Positions 1-11,779 of a DNA stretch of 42,587 nt are shown one piece after another (the stretch's first letter is position 1; each line of letters starts with the position of its first letter). Source of the stretch: Nemertoderma westbladi (lineage: Eukaryota > Xenacoelomorpha > Nemertodermatida > Nemertodermatidae); the NCBI GenBank assembly GCA_032718475.1, contig JAUCBJ010006699.1:1-42587 (forward strand), given 5' to 3'. Both the position numbers and the translations under genes were made by a program. The notes beneath the pieces are model-generated. The model did not search any database, was not told the DNA's origin, and was given only the letters and a program-made list of their open reading frames with translations.

Positions 1-574
1 TACGAACCAGCCCACACTTAAGAACTGAGATTAGTATGGTAACTTTCTTTCTCTTTGTAGTGGATTTTCGTTTGTTAGTCAGGCGCAAACTATTATTTAA
101 ATAGTGTTTTATTGATAGGGGGACTTTCGACGGACGTGCGTTACGCCCTTAATTCAGGGTTAATTACGTTAAAAAATTCGAGCATAGTTTTTGGGTTCTT
201 ATGAGAAAATACTTATTTTTTCAAAATATTTTCTTTATTGTAAAGCAACTTATAATTGAGGAAAAATTACAAAACGACAAAAACTGTTTGAAGTTTATTA
301 TTGCAGATACAACAATCTTTCATTTGCTTCACAAAACGTACTAATGAATATTGGCGTAGGTCATTTGATTAGAAAATGAAAAATCTCATTCCGAGAAAAT
401 TTTCTTTAAAGTTTGAACCGTTCCACTTGGAATAGTCGGACGTCTGTTTTTAATCAAAAAATGCGGACAGACACATACTGCAACTCGATTTGTGAATAGC
501 GATGCTAGATTGGGTAATATAATATTAGGCCTCTACTGTTAGGGCCTACTTCTGTTACGAATTACCAATATTAA

Positions 575-614
<40 letters not shown>

Positions 615-1460
615 CGCGTCGCCACTGACTATAGCTCCCCGGTCATCACCACTTATCGAATTATTTATACTTAATGGAATCATGTATATTATAGTAATTA
701 GGTTAATAATGGTAACTTTCTATGAGCAACTGGGGCCAAACGAGGTTGCCAAACCAATTCAAATATAACAATTTAAATTAGCTTGATAACTTGGACTGTA
801 ACTGTGTAGAGTGTTAGTTAGTTTAATACCCAAATAGTTTAATAAGTAGGCAGGCCTAGACTGCGCAGCAGCAATTTAATTAACATAAACAATTTTTTAT
901 AATAATAAACAAACATAAAATTATGATGACACAATATATAAATACACATTTTAACATATTTAATAATACATATTATTAGTACAGTTTGAAGGTTAATTAA
1001 TCTATAATATAAACGACGGTACGATTTCTATATCTCGGATTGAAACAAACAGTTGTCACTACTGTACAAATAACAGCATTTTATCGATGCAGAAACTCTA
1101 CTAAATAGACTATGTAAGGCAAATCTATGTAAATGCACCACAGAGCGGATTCCTATACTGAGAGCATCTCACTAGCACTACAGTAGCTACTGAATCCAAA
1201 CAGCAGTCTAACTGACTTTGTTAAGGCTACTTTATGACTGTTACATATCCGTTGACTGTAATAGACATCGGACCAAAGTGCAATATTTTAAAATTTAAAT
1301 AAATTACAATAAATATTACAACAGTAGCTATTGAAATGTAGAAGTTTAACTAGTTTACTGCACTTACTGAATCGTATGTCGGTATCTTTACTGGTACTTA
1401 ACATTGCCATGAGTTAAGCAGAACATTTAAGGTTAGTTAATTATTTAGATTAGGCCAACT
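1..1460. other. AT-rich non-coding stretch
   Basis: I see no convincing coding region, RNA gene or terminal repeat here. The only striking feature is the long G homopolymer listed separately. Short AT-rich words dominate, and stops occur in every frame. Confidence 0.6.
580..613 (+). repeat. poly-G homopolymer, 34 bases
   Basis: An uninterrupted run of 34 G follows ATCACC and ends at TCGCGTCG. It is the longest of three G runs in the window (the others are at 12818 and 22297). Its exact length is unreliable because homopolymers this long are often miscalled. Confidence 0.9.
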
Positions 1461-1461
1461 T

Positions 1462-2048
1462 AAGGTCCGATTATTTAGAGCAGCAGTAGTTCCAGTACTC
1501 CTCTATGGGAGTCCATACTGAGCTCTAACTGCTGAGGACTGCAAATCTCTGGATGGCACATTCACAAGAATGATACAGTACGACAGGTTCACTGTCAATT
1601 ACTTCAGTGCTCATATCTCCAACCAGACACTATATAACATGGAGGTGTCTAATTTGTCCCACCCAAGCTTGACACTAGAACAAAGCCGCCACCGCTTTGC
1701 AGGACATTTCTTTCGCCGTGAGACCAGCCTGTGCACAATCTTGTGCTTCGGCAGCCCCAAGGAGAAATTGTGGACAAGATGGACTGGACAGGACAGCCCA
1801 TTTCTTTCTTGAGAAGACGTCTCTTTCTTAGAGGACTGGCCTTGAAAATGCGGATAATCCCGCGAAAGGCATGGGGGATAGAGAGTTGTGGCGGTGTAAT
1901 TTTGTTGATAAGCCGGCATAGTATTCTTAATGCACGTTGCATTGGAGCATGCAATTGTGGATTGCATGGTGGTGACAAAAATAGTTTTGTTAAGCTGTCA
2001 AAGCATCTCAATGTGCAACACCAATGCAGCAGGCCGATTAGTAGTAGT
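1462..2048 (+). pseudogene. LINE 3' end, post-RT coding remnant (LINE family 1, copy 1)
   Basis: In the plus frames the translation gives the typical region after the reverse transcriptase of a non-LTR retrotransposon: a VLLYGS-like word, then LTAEDCKSLDG, then NQTLYN, LSH, and RFAGHFFRR. An in-frame stop after LYGSPY and later frame breaks show it is dead. The 3' part (about 1815-2048) is shared with fragments near 11.45 kb and 39.95 kb, ending at GCAGCAGGCCGATTAG and a short GTA repeat that probably is the element's true 3' end. The RT and endonuclease domains are missing, so this is a 5'-truncated copy. Assignment to LINE is firm from the motifs; the clade is not. Confidence 0.75.
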
Positions 2049-2249
2049 TAGTTAAGCAGATTCTATATTAATATTTCTAACTAATATTAGGCTGTTATAA
2101 ATAGAACCCTAACTATAAGTAATGGAAGGACATTCATCGTCGGCGTTATGGGAACATCATTTGGGACCGCGTTGTCAGTCGGCGCCTTCAACAGATCACT
2201 GGGCGAAAATGAAGACCCACAACCAACGAGGAGGCGTTCCTAAAACAGT

Positions 2250-2309
2250 CGGGGTGTATGATGATAAACGGATAGGTAAGGCGGCACTAGGGGGGTGTAT
2301 GATGATAAA
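2250..2309 (+). repeat. detached left piece of the 40-bp minisatellite
   Basis: About one and a half units of the same sequence as the main array (ATGATAAACGGATAGG, then AAGGCGG) lie here. They are separated from the main array by a roughly 400-bp insert. The left edge of the original array was therefore here. Confidence 0.85.
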
Positions 2310-2709
2310 TGTAAAGATGATAGAAAAACCCTATCAACTTCTCCCAACCTTATAACCCAACCTGCAACCCTATATTTGTACTTTAGATTGACAGCTTACA
2401 ACTAACTCGGTGTACTTTCCCTATCACAATTACCTTACGTTATACAGTACATACATACATGTTAACCTTTCTGGGATTCACCTATCAGGTATTCCCCTTT
2501 AAAACTTATATATATATATATATAGACCCCCACCTTTTCCTGTTAGTTGCCAGTACATAGTCTGATGGAGACCGGTAGGTCGAAAACGTTTACTATTGTA
2601 TCTTTATCTAATATAATATAACCAGCTAAAGACCCTCAATACTTTATTTTTTCTATCATCTTTACACTATGCTGCCGCTGGTGAATGCCTACCACTTCAT
2701 CCGTTCGTT
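2310..2709. mobile_element. small insert in the minisatellite with a 19-bp inverted repeat
   Basis: The 19-bp word TGTAAAGATGATAGAAAAA at 2310-2328 recurs inverted and intact at 2648-2666. The insert interrupts the tandem array, and ATGATGATAAA occurs on both sides (2299-2309 and 2710 onward). This is compatible with a target duplication, although the array itself supplies the same word. Inside are a (TA)n run at about 2508-2523 and the word CTGATGG-AGACC-GGTA-GGTC-GAAA near 2562-2586, which folds a short stem and resembles the core of hammerhead-type motifs found in Penelope-like and related elements. No ORF is present. It is a non-autonomous element or fragment of unknown class. Confidence 0.5.
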
Positions 2710-5700
2710 TATGATGATAAACGGATAGGTAAGGCGGGACTAGGGGTGTATGATGATAAACGGATAGGTAAGGCGGGACTAGGAGGTGTATGATGATAAA
2801 CGGATAGGTAAGGCGGGACTGGGGGTGATGATAAACGGATAGGTAAGGCGGGACTAGGGGTGTATGATGGACGGATAGGTAAGGCGGGACTAGGGGGTGT
2901 ATGATGATAAACGGATAGGTAAGGCGGGACTAGGGGGTGATAATAAACGGATAGGTAAGGCGGGACTAGGGGGTGTATGATGATAAACGGATAGGTAAGG
3001 CGGGACTAGGGGGTGATGATAAACAATAGGTAAGGCGGGACTAGGGGGTGTATGATAATAAACGGATAGGTAAGGCGGGACTAGGGGGTGTATGATGATA
3101 AACGGATATGTAAGGCGGGACTAGGGGGTGATAATAAACGAATAGGTAAGGCGGGACTAGGGGGTGATAATAAACGGATAGGTAAGACGGGACTAGGGGG
3201 TGTATGATGATAAACGGATAGGTAAGACGGGACTAGGGGGTGTATGATGATAAACGGATAGGTAAGGCGGGACTAGGGGGTGATAATAAACGGATAGGTA
3301 AGGCGGGACTAGGGGGTGTATGATGATAAACGGATAGGTAAGGCGGAACTAGGGGGTGTATGATGATTAACGGATAGGTAAGGCGGGACTAGGGGGTGTA
3401 TGATGATAAACGGATAGGTAAGGCGGGACTAGGGGGTGATGATAAACAATAGGTAAGGCGGGACTAGGGGGTGTATGATAATAAACGGATAGGTAAGGCG
3501 GGACTAGGGGGTGTATGATGATAAACGGATAGGTAAGGCGGGACTAGGGGGTATATGATGATAAACGGATAGGTAAGGCGGAACTAGGGGGTGTATGATG
3601 ATTAACGGATAGGTAAGGCGGGACTAGGGGGTGTATGATGATAAACGGATAGGTAAGGCGGGACTAGGGGGTGATGATAAACAATAGGTAAGGCGGGACT
3701 AGGGGGTGTATGATAATAAACGGATAGGTAAGGCGGGACTAGGGGGTGATAATAAACGGATAGGTAAGGCGGGACTAGGGGGTGTATGATGATAAACGGA
3801 TAGGTAAGGCGGAACTAGGGGGTGTATGATGATTAACGGATAGGTAAGGCGGGACTAGGGGGTGTATGATGATAAACGGATAGGTAAGGCGGGACTAGGG
3901 GGTGATGATAAACAATAGGTAAGGCGGGACTAGGGGGTGTATGATAATAAACGGATAGGTAAGGCGGGACTAGGGGGTGTATGATGATAAACGGATAGGT
4001 AAGGCGGGACTAGGGGGTATATGATGATAAACGGATAGGTAAGGCGGGACTAGGGGGTGTATGATGATAAACGGATAGGTAAGGCGGGACTGGGGGTGAT
4101 AATAAACGGATAGGTAAGGCGGGACTAGGGGGTGATAATAAACGGATAGGTAAGGCGGGACTAGGGGGGTGTATGATGATAAACGGATAGGTAAGGCGGG
4201 ACTAGGGGGGTGTATGATGATAAACGGATAGGTAAGGCGGGACTAGGGGGTGTATGATGATAAACGGATAGGTAAGGCGGGACTAGGGGGTGTATGTTGA
4301 TAAACGGATAGGTAAGGCGAAACTAGGGGGTGTATGATGGATGGATATGTAAGGCGGGACTAGGGGAGTGTATGATGATAAACGGATAGGTAAGGCGGGA
4401 CTAGGGGGTGATGATAAACGGATAGGTAAGGCGGGACTAGGGGGTGTATGATGATAAACGGATAGGTAAGGCGGGACTAGGGGGGTGTATGATGATAAAC
4501 GGATAGGTAAGGCGGGACTAGGGGGTGTATGATGATAAACGGATAGGTAAGGCGGGACTAGGGGGTGTATGTTGATAAACGGATAGGTAAGGCGAAACTA
4601 GGGGGTGTATGATGGATGGATATGTAAGGCGGGACTAGGGGAGTGTATGATGATAAACGGATAGGTAAGGCGGGACTAGGGGGTGATGATAAACGGATAG
4701 GTAAGGCGGGACTAGGGGGTGTATGATGATAAACGGATAGGTAAGGCGGGACTAGGGGGTGATGATAAACGGATAGGTAAGGCGGGACTAGGGGGTGTAT
4801 GATGATAAACGGATAGGTAAGGCGGGACTAGGGGGTGTATGTTGATAAACGGATAGGTATGGCGGGACTAGGGGGTGTATGATGGACGGATATGTAAGGC
4901 GGGACTAGGGGGTGTATGTTGATAAACGGATAGGTAAGGCGGGACTAGGGGGTGTATGTTGATAAACGGATAGGTATGGCGGGACTAGGGGGTGTATGAT
5001 GGACGGATATGTAAGGCGGGACTAGGGGGTGTATGTTGATAAACGGATAGGTATGGCGGGACTAGGGGGTGTATGATGATAAACGGATAGGTAAGGCGGG
5101 ACTAGGGGGTGTATGATGATAAACGGATAGGTAAGGCGAGACTAGGGGGTGTATGATGATAAACGGATAGGTAAGGCGAGACTAGGGGGGTGTATGATGA
5201 TAAACGGATAGGTAAGGCGGGACTAGGGGGGTGTGTGATGATAAACGGATAGGTAAGGCGGGACTAGGGGGTGTATGATGATAAACGGATAGGTAAGGCG
5301 GGACTAGGGGGTGTAGGATGATAAACGGATAGGTAAGGCGGGTCTAGGGGGTGATGATAAACGGATAGGTAAGGCGGGACTAGGGGGTGTATGATGATAA
5401 ACGGATAGGTAAGGCGGGACTAGGGGGTGTATGATGATAAACGGATAGGTAAGGCGGGACTAGGGGGTGTATGATGATAAACGGATAGGTAAGGCGGGCC
5501 TAGGGGGTGTATGATGATAAACGGATAGGTAAGGCGGGACTAGGGGGTGTATGATGATAAACGGATAGGTAAGGCGGGACTAGGGGGTGTATGATAATAA
5601 ACGGATAGGTAAGGCGGGACTAGGGGGTGATGATAAACGGATAGGTAAGGCGAAACTAGGGGGTGTATAATGGATGGATATGTAAGGCGGGACTAGGGTG

Positions 5701-8700
5701 TGATAATAAACGGATAGGTAAGGCGGGACTAGGGGGTGTATGATGATAAACGGATAGGTAAGGCGGGACTAGGGGGTGTATGATGATAAACGGATAGGTA
5801 AGGCGAGACTAGGGGGGTGTATGATGATAAACGGATAGGTAAGGCGGGACTAGGGGGGTGTGTGATGATAAACGGATAGGTAAGGCGGGACTAGGGGGTG
5901 TATGATGATAAACGGATAGGTAAGGCGGGACTAGGGGGTGTAGGATGATAAACGGATAGGTAAGGCGGGTCTAGGGGGTGATGATAAACGGATAGGTAAG
6001 GCGGGACTAGGGGGTGTATGATGATAAACGGATAGGTAAGGCGGGACTAGGGGGTGTATGATGATAAACGGATAGGTAAGGCGGGACTAGGGGGTGTATG
6101 ATGATAAACGGATAGGTAAGGCGGGCCTAGGGGGTGTATGATGATAAACGGATAGGTAAGGCGGGACTAGGGGGTGTATGATGATAAACGGATAGGTAAG
6201 GCGGGACTAGGGGGTGTATGATAATAAACGGATAGGTAAGGCGGGACTAGGGGGTGATGATAAACGGATAGGTAAGGCGAAACTAGGGGGTGTATAATGG
6301 ATGGATATGTAAGGCGGGACTAGGGTGTGATAATAAACGGATAGGTAAGGCGGGACTAGGGGGTGTATGATGATAAACGGATAGGTAAGGCGGGACTAGG
6401 GGGTGATGATAAACGGATAGGTAAGGCGGGACTAGGGGGTGTATGATGATAAACGGATAGGTAAGGCGAGACTAGGGGGGTGTATGATGATAAACGGATA
6501 GGTAAGGCGGGACTAGGGGGTGTATGATGATAAACGGATAGGTAAGGCGGGCCTAGGGGGTGTATGATGATAAACGGATAGGTAAGGCGGGACTAGGGGG
6601 TGTATGATGATAAACGGATAGGTAAGGCGGGACTAGGGGGTGTATGATGATAAACGGATAGGTAAGGCGGGACTAGGGGGTGTATGATAATAAACGGATA
6701 GGTAAGGCGGGACTAGGGGGTGATAATAAACGGATAGGTAAGGCGGGACTAGGGGGTGATGATAAACGGATAGGTAAGGCGGGACTAGGGGGTGATAATA
6801 AACGGATAGGTAAGGCGGGACTAGGGGGTGATGATAAACGGATAGGTATGGCGGGACTAGGGGGTGTATGATGATAAACGGATAGGTAAGGCGGGACTAG
6901 GGGGTGTATGATGATAAACGGATAGGTAAGGCGGGACTAGGGGGTGTATGATGATAAACGGATAGGTAAGGCGAGACTAGGGGGGTGTATGATGATAAAC
7001 GGATAGGTAAGGCGGGACTAGGGGGTGTATGATGATAAACGGATAGGTAAGGCGGGACTAGGGGGGTGTATGATAATAAACGGATAGGTAAGGCGGGCCT
7101 AGGGGGTGTATGATGATAAACGGATAGGTAAGGCGGGCCTAGGGGGTGTATGATGATAAACGGATAGGTAAGGCGGGACTAGGGGGTGATGATAAACGGA
7201 TAGGTAAGGCGGGACTGGGGGTGATGATAAACGGATAGGTAAGGCGGGACTGGGGGGTGTATGATGATAAACGGATAGGTAAGGCGGGACTAGGGGGTGT
7301 ATGACGATAAACGGATAGGTAAGGCGGGACTAGGGGGGTGTATGATGATAAACGGATAGGTAAGGCGGGACTAGGGGGTGATGATAAACGGATAGGTAAG
7401 GCGGACTGGGGGTGATGATAAACGGATAGGTAAGGCGGGACTAGGGGGTGTATGATGATAAACGGATAGGTAAGGCGGGACTAGGGGGTGTATGACGATA
7501 AACGGATAGGTAAGGCGGGACTAGGGGGGTGTATGATGATAAACGGATAGGTAAGGCGGGACTAGGGGGTGATGATAAACGGATAGGTAAGGCGGACTGG
7601 GGGTGATGATAAACGGATAGGTAAGGCGGGACTGGGGGTGATGATAAACGGATAGGTAAGGCGGGACTAGGGGGTGTATGATGATAAACGGATAGGTAAG
7701 GCGGGACTAGGGGGTGTATGATGATAAACGGATAGGTAAGGCGGGACTAGGGGGTGTATGACGATAAACGGATAGGTAAGGCGGGACTAGGGGGGTGTAT
7801 GATGATAAACGGATAGGTAAGGCGGGACTAGGGGGTGATGATAAACGGATAGGTAAGGCGGACTGGGGGTGATGATAAACGGATAGGTAAGGCGGGACTG
7901 GGGGTGATGATAAACGGATAGGTAAGGCGGGACTAGGGTGTGTATGATGGACGGATATGTAAGGCGGGACTAGGGGGGTGTATGATGATAAACTGATAGG
8001 TAAGGCGGGACTAGGGGGTGATGATAAACGGATAGGTAAGGCGGGACTGGGGGTGATGATAAACGGATAGGTAAGGCGGGACTGGGGGTGATGATAAACG
8101 GATAGGTAAGGCGGGACTAGGGGGGTGTATGATGGACGGATATGTAAGGCGGGACTAGGGGGGTGTATGATGATAAACGTATAGGTAAGGCGGGACTAGG
8201 GGGTGATGATAAACGGATAGGTAAGGCGGGACTAGGGGGTGTATGATGGACGGATATGTAAGGCGGGACTAGGGGGTGATGATAAACGGATAGGTAAGGC
8301 GGGACTAGGGGGTGATGATAAACGGATAGGTAAGGCGGGACTGGGGGTGTATGATGATAAACGGATAGGTAAGGCGGGACTGGGGGTGATGATAAACGGA
8401 TAGGTAAGGCGGGACTGGGGGTGTATGATGATAAACGGATAGGTAAGGCGGGACTGGGGGTGATGATAAACGGATAGGTAAGGCGGGACTAGGGGGGTGT
8501 ATGATGGACGGATATGTAAGGCGGGACTTAGGGGGTGTATGATGATAAACGGATAGGTAAGGCGGCACTAGGGGGTGTATGATGATAAACGGATAGGTAT
8601 GGCGGGACTAGGGGGTGTATGATAATAAACGGATAGGTAAGGCGGGACTAGGGGGTGATGATAAACGGATAGGTAAGGCGGGACTGGGGGTGATGATAAA

Positions 8701-10789
8701 CGGATAGGTAAGGCGGGACTAGGGGGTGATGATAAACGATAGGTAAGGCGGGACTAGGGGGTGTATGATGATAAACGGATAGGTAAGGCGGGACTAGGGG
8801 GTGATAATAAACGGATAGGTAAGGCGGGACTAGGGGGTGTATGATAATAAACGGATAGGTAAGGCGGGACTAGGGGGTGTATGATGATAAACGGATAGGT
8901 AAGGCGGGACTAGGGGGTGATAATAAACGGATAGGTAAGGCGGGACTAGGGGGTGATGATATACGGATAGGTAAGGCGGGACTAGGGGGTGATAATAAAC
9001 GGATAGGTAAGGCGGGACTAGGGGGTGTATGATGATAAACGGATAGGTAAGGCGGGACTAGGGGGTGATAATAAACGGATAGGTAAGGCGGGACTAGGGG
9101 GTGTATGATGATAAACGGATATGTAAGGCGGGACTAGGGGGTGTATGATGATAAACGGATAGGTAAGGCGGGACTAGGGGGTGATAATAAACGGATAGGT
9201 AAGGCGGGACTAGGGGGTGTATGATGATAAACGGATAGGTAAGGCGGGACTAGGGGGTGATAATAAACGGATAGGTAAGGCGGGACTAGGGGGTGATGAT
9301 AAACGGATAGGTAAGGCGGGACTAGGGGGTGTATGATGATAAACGGATAGGTAAGGCGGGACTAGGGGGTGATAATAAACGGATATGTAAGGCGGGACTA
9401 GGGGGTGATAATAAACGGATAGGTAAGGCGGGACTAGGGGGTGATAATAAACGGATAGGTAAGGCGGGACTAGGGGGTGATGATAAACGGATAGGTAAGG
9501 CGGGACTAGGGGGTGATAATAAACGGATAGGTAAGGCGGGACTAGGGGGTGTATGATGATAAACGGATAGGTAAGGCGGGACTAGGGGGTGATAATAAAC
9601 GGATATGTAAGGCGGGACTAGGGGGTGATAATAAACGGATAGGTAAGGCGGGACTAGGGGGTGATAATAAACGGATAGGTAAGGCGGGACTAGGGGGTGA
9701 TAATAAACGGATAGGTAAGGCGGGACTAGGGGGTGTATGATGATAAACGGATAGGTAAGGCGGGACTAGGGGGTGTATGATGATAAACGGATAGGTAAGG
9801 CGGAAGTAGGGGGTATTGATAAACGGATAGGTAAGGCGGGACTAGGGGGTGTATGATGATAAACGGATAGGTAAGGCGGGACTAGGGGGTGTATGATGAT
9901 AAACGGATAGGTAAGGCGGGACTAGGGGGTGTATGATGATAAACGGATAGGTAAGGCGGGACTAGGGGGTGATAATAAACGGATAGGTAAGGCGGGACTA
10001 GGGGGTGTATGATGATAAACGGATATGTAAGGCGGGACTAGGGGGTGTATGATGATAAACGGATAGGTAAGGCGGAAGTAGGGGGTATTGATAAACGGAT
10101 AGGTAAGGCGGGACTAGGGGGTGTATGATGATAAACGGATAGGTAAAGCGGGACTAGGGGGTGTATGATGATAAACGGATAGGTAAGGCGGGACTAGGGG
10201 GTGATGATAAACGGATAGGTAAGGCGGGACTGGGGGTGATGATAAACGGATAGGTAAGGCGGGACTGGGGGTGTATGATGATAAACGGATAGGTAAGGCG
10301 GGACTAGGGGGTGTATGATGATAAACGGATAGGTAAGGCGGGACTAGGGGATGTATGATGATAAACGGATAGGTAAGGCGGGACTAGGGGGTGATGATAA
10401 ACGGATAGGTAAGGCGGGACTAGGGGGGTGATAATAAACGGATAGGTAAGGCGGTACTGGGGGTGATGATAAACGGATAGGTAAGGCGGGACTAGGGGGT
10501 GTATGATGATAAACGGATAGGTAAGGCGGGACTAGGGGATGTATGATGATAAACGGATAGGTAAGGCGGGACTAGGGGGTGATGATAAACGGATAGGTAA
10601 GGCGGGACTAGGGTGTGTTGATAAACGGATAGGTAAGGTGGGACTAGGGTGTGTATGATAAACGGATAGGTAAGGCGGGACTAGGGGGTGTATGATGATA
10701 AACGGATAGGTAAGGCGGGACTAGGGGGTGTATGATAAACGGATAGGTAAGGCGGGACTAGGGGGTGATGATATACGGATAGGTAAGGC
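2710..10789 (+). repeat. giant minisatellite, 40-bp and 36-bp units
   Basis: About 8.1 kb is built from a 40-bp unit (TGTATGATGATAAACGGATA then GGTAAGGCGGGACTAGGGGG) and a 36-bp form lacking TGTA. From length and mean unit size there are roughly 210 copies; I did not count each one. Recurrent variants (GATTAACGG, ATGTTGAT, GGCGAAAC, ATGGACGGATATG, GGCGGAAG) define longer blocks that are themselves duplicated. Runs of 36-bp units stay open as DNKRIGKAGLGG repeats, but each 40-bp unit shifts frame, so translation is unlikely. All G runs are on the plus strand. No gene lies inside. Confidence 0.97.
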
Positions 10790-10894
10790 TAGCTAGTGGC
10801 GTTTGCTAGTGTATTTTGTTTATAGACGGGTCCTGAGTGAATACTCAATCAATTTTCCTTTTGCTGTGGATTTATTGGGGTCAAAGAATTAAAA

Positions 10895-11246
10895 AGTCGA
10901 AAATAATAATTTTTTATAGAATGCAGAAAACGATGGTTTTAATTTTTTTATCCTAATGGCACAGAGTTCCAGATGGCAGGGCCTCGAAAACTCACGGAAC
11001 GTTGGGAGGAGGTAAGCCTGAAAAGGGGGGTTGTATAATCACCTCGGGCTGAGGAACGAGTATTGTAGTTGTGTGAAATGGAGCGTCTGCTGAAAAGTTA
11101 GCCTAGCGTGGAGGAGGTTGAGATTGTGTGAGAATGAATATCGTACATGAAGTTGGCGACAGTGAGATCGTATAGTTTGTTAAGAGGTAAAATTTTGAGT
11201 TCTTTGAAAAGTGGTAACGCGGTCGATTGATAGTGGAAGAATGTAA
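10895..11246 (-). pseudogene. LINE reverse transcriptase C-terminal remnant
   Basis: The minus strand translates to a degenerate but recognisable end of a CR1/L2-type LINE reverse transcriptase. An open stretch contains ALPLFKELKILPLNKLYDL and FMYDIHSHT, followed after frame breaks by FREFSRP and a final Lys-rich segment. These match the usual order of PLF-LKIL-L-MY words and the closing 'WNSLP / FK' region of that protein group. Stops and frameshifts show it is dead. It lies back to back with a plus-strand fragment of another LINE family. Confidence 0.6.
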
Positions 11247-11379
11247 TGCAGCGTATCAGTTTATTAATCCTCTGAGGTTGTCACTGTTGAATGGGATGAC
11301 CAGGATTTGGAAGTCACATAGAATACATCGGAGGGTAGAAACAGTACTACTATGGGATCCATGCTGCATTGCTGGGCTT

Positions 11380-11580
11380 TTGCAGGGCATTTCTTTCGCT
11401 GCGGGGACCAACCGGTGCGCGAGAGACGCCTCCAAAATGGACACTGGCTCTGGCCTTGAAGATCCCCGTGGAAGTCAAAGTTTATAAGTAGTTGTGGCGG
11501 CGAAATTTAGTTGACAATCACGCATAGCATACTTAATACTTAAAGCAAGCTGGAATGCAGCATGCCGATTACAGATAGGT
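11380..11580 (+). pseudogene. LINE 3' end (LINE family 1, copy 2)
   Basis: The sequence GGGCATTTCTTTCGCTGCGG corresponds to the AGHFFR region of the copy at 1.5-2.05 kb. CTGGCCTTGAAGAT, GTTGTGGCGGCGAAATTTAG and the terminal GCAGCATGCCGATTA follow in the same order. It is a short, 5'-truncated and mutated copy, with no intact frame. Confidence 0.7.
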
Positions 11581-11670
11581 AATCTGTGTTTGGTTGGGAT
11601 CCCCCATTACGACGGTAATCCAATATCGGCGAATAAATAGCTCGTCCCAATGTAACACCAACAATTAAGG

Positions 11671-11721
11671 GAAAGGAACAGGTTACAGTGGCACGTTATT
11701 CTAACCAAAACAATAAACTAA
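11671..11721. repeat. dispersed repeat (GGTTACAGTGG family)
   Basis: GGAAAGGAACAGGTTACAGT followed by TAACCAAAACAATAAACTAA recurs at 22.45-22.58 kb, where it is tandemly doubled. This indicates a dispersed repeat family of unknown class. Confidence 0.6.
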
Positions 11722-11779
11722 AGTCAACAGAACATATTACACTGTGAGTGATAAATTCTACTTTTCATTTTTTCGATAG

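Noticed and set aside
2562-2600. Active hammerhead ribozyme
   Set aside because: The core has CTGATGG plus an extra base instead of CTGATGA, and I could not pair a stem III with a proper cleavage triplet.
6680-6871. Open frames with DNKRIGKAGLGG repeats (also 9329-9556 and 9549-9740)
   Set aside because: They exist only where several 36-bp units follow each other. The interspersed 40-bp units shift the frame, so they are by-products of the minisatellite.
8305-8568. Minus-strand Pro/Tyr/His-rich open frame
   Set aside because: It is the complement of the minisatellite, with no start context or domain.
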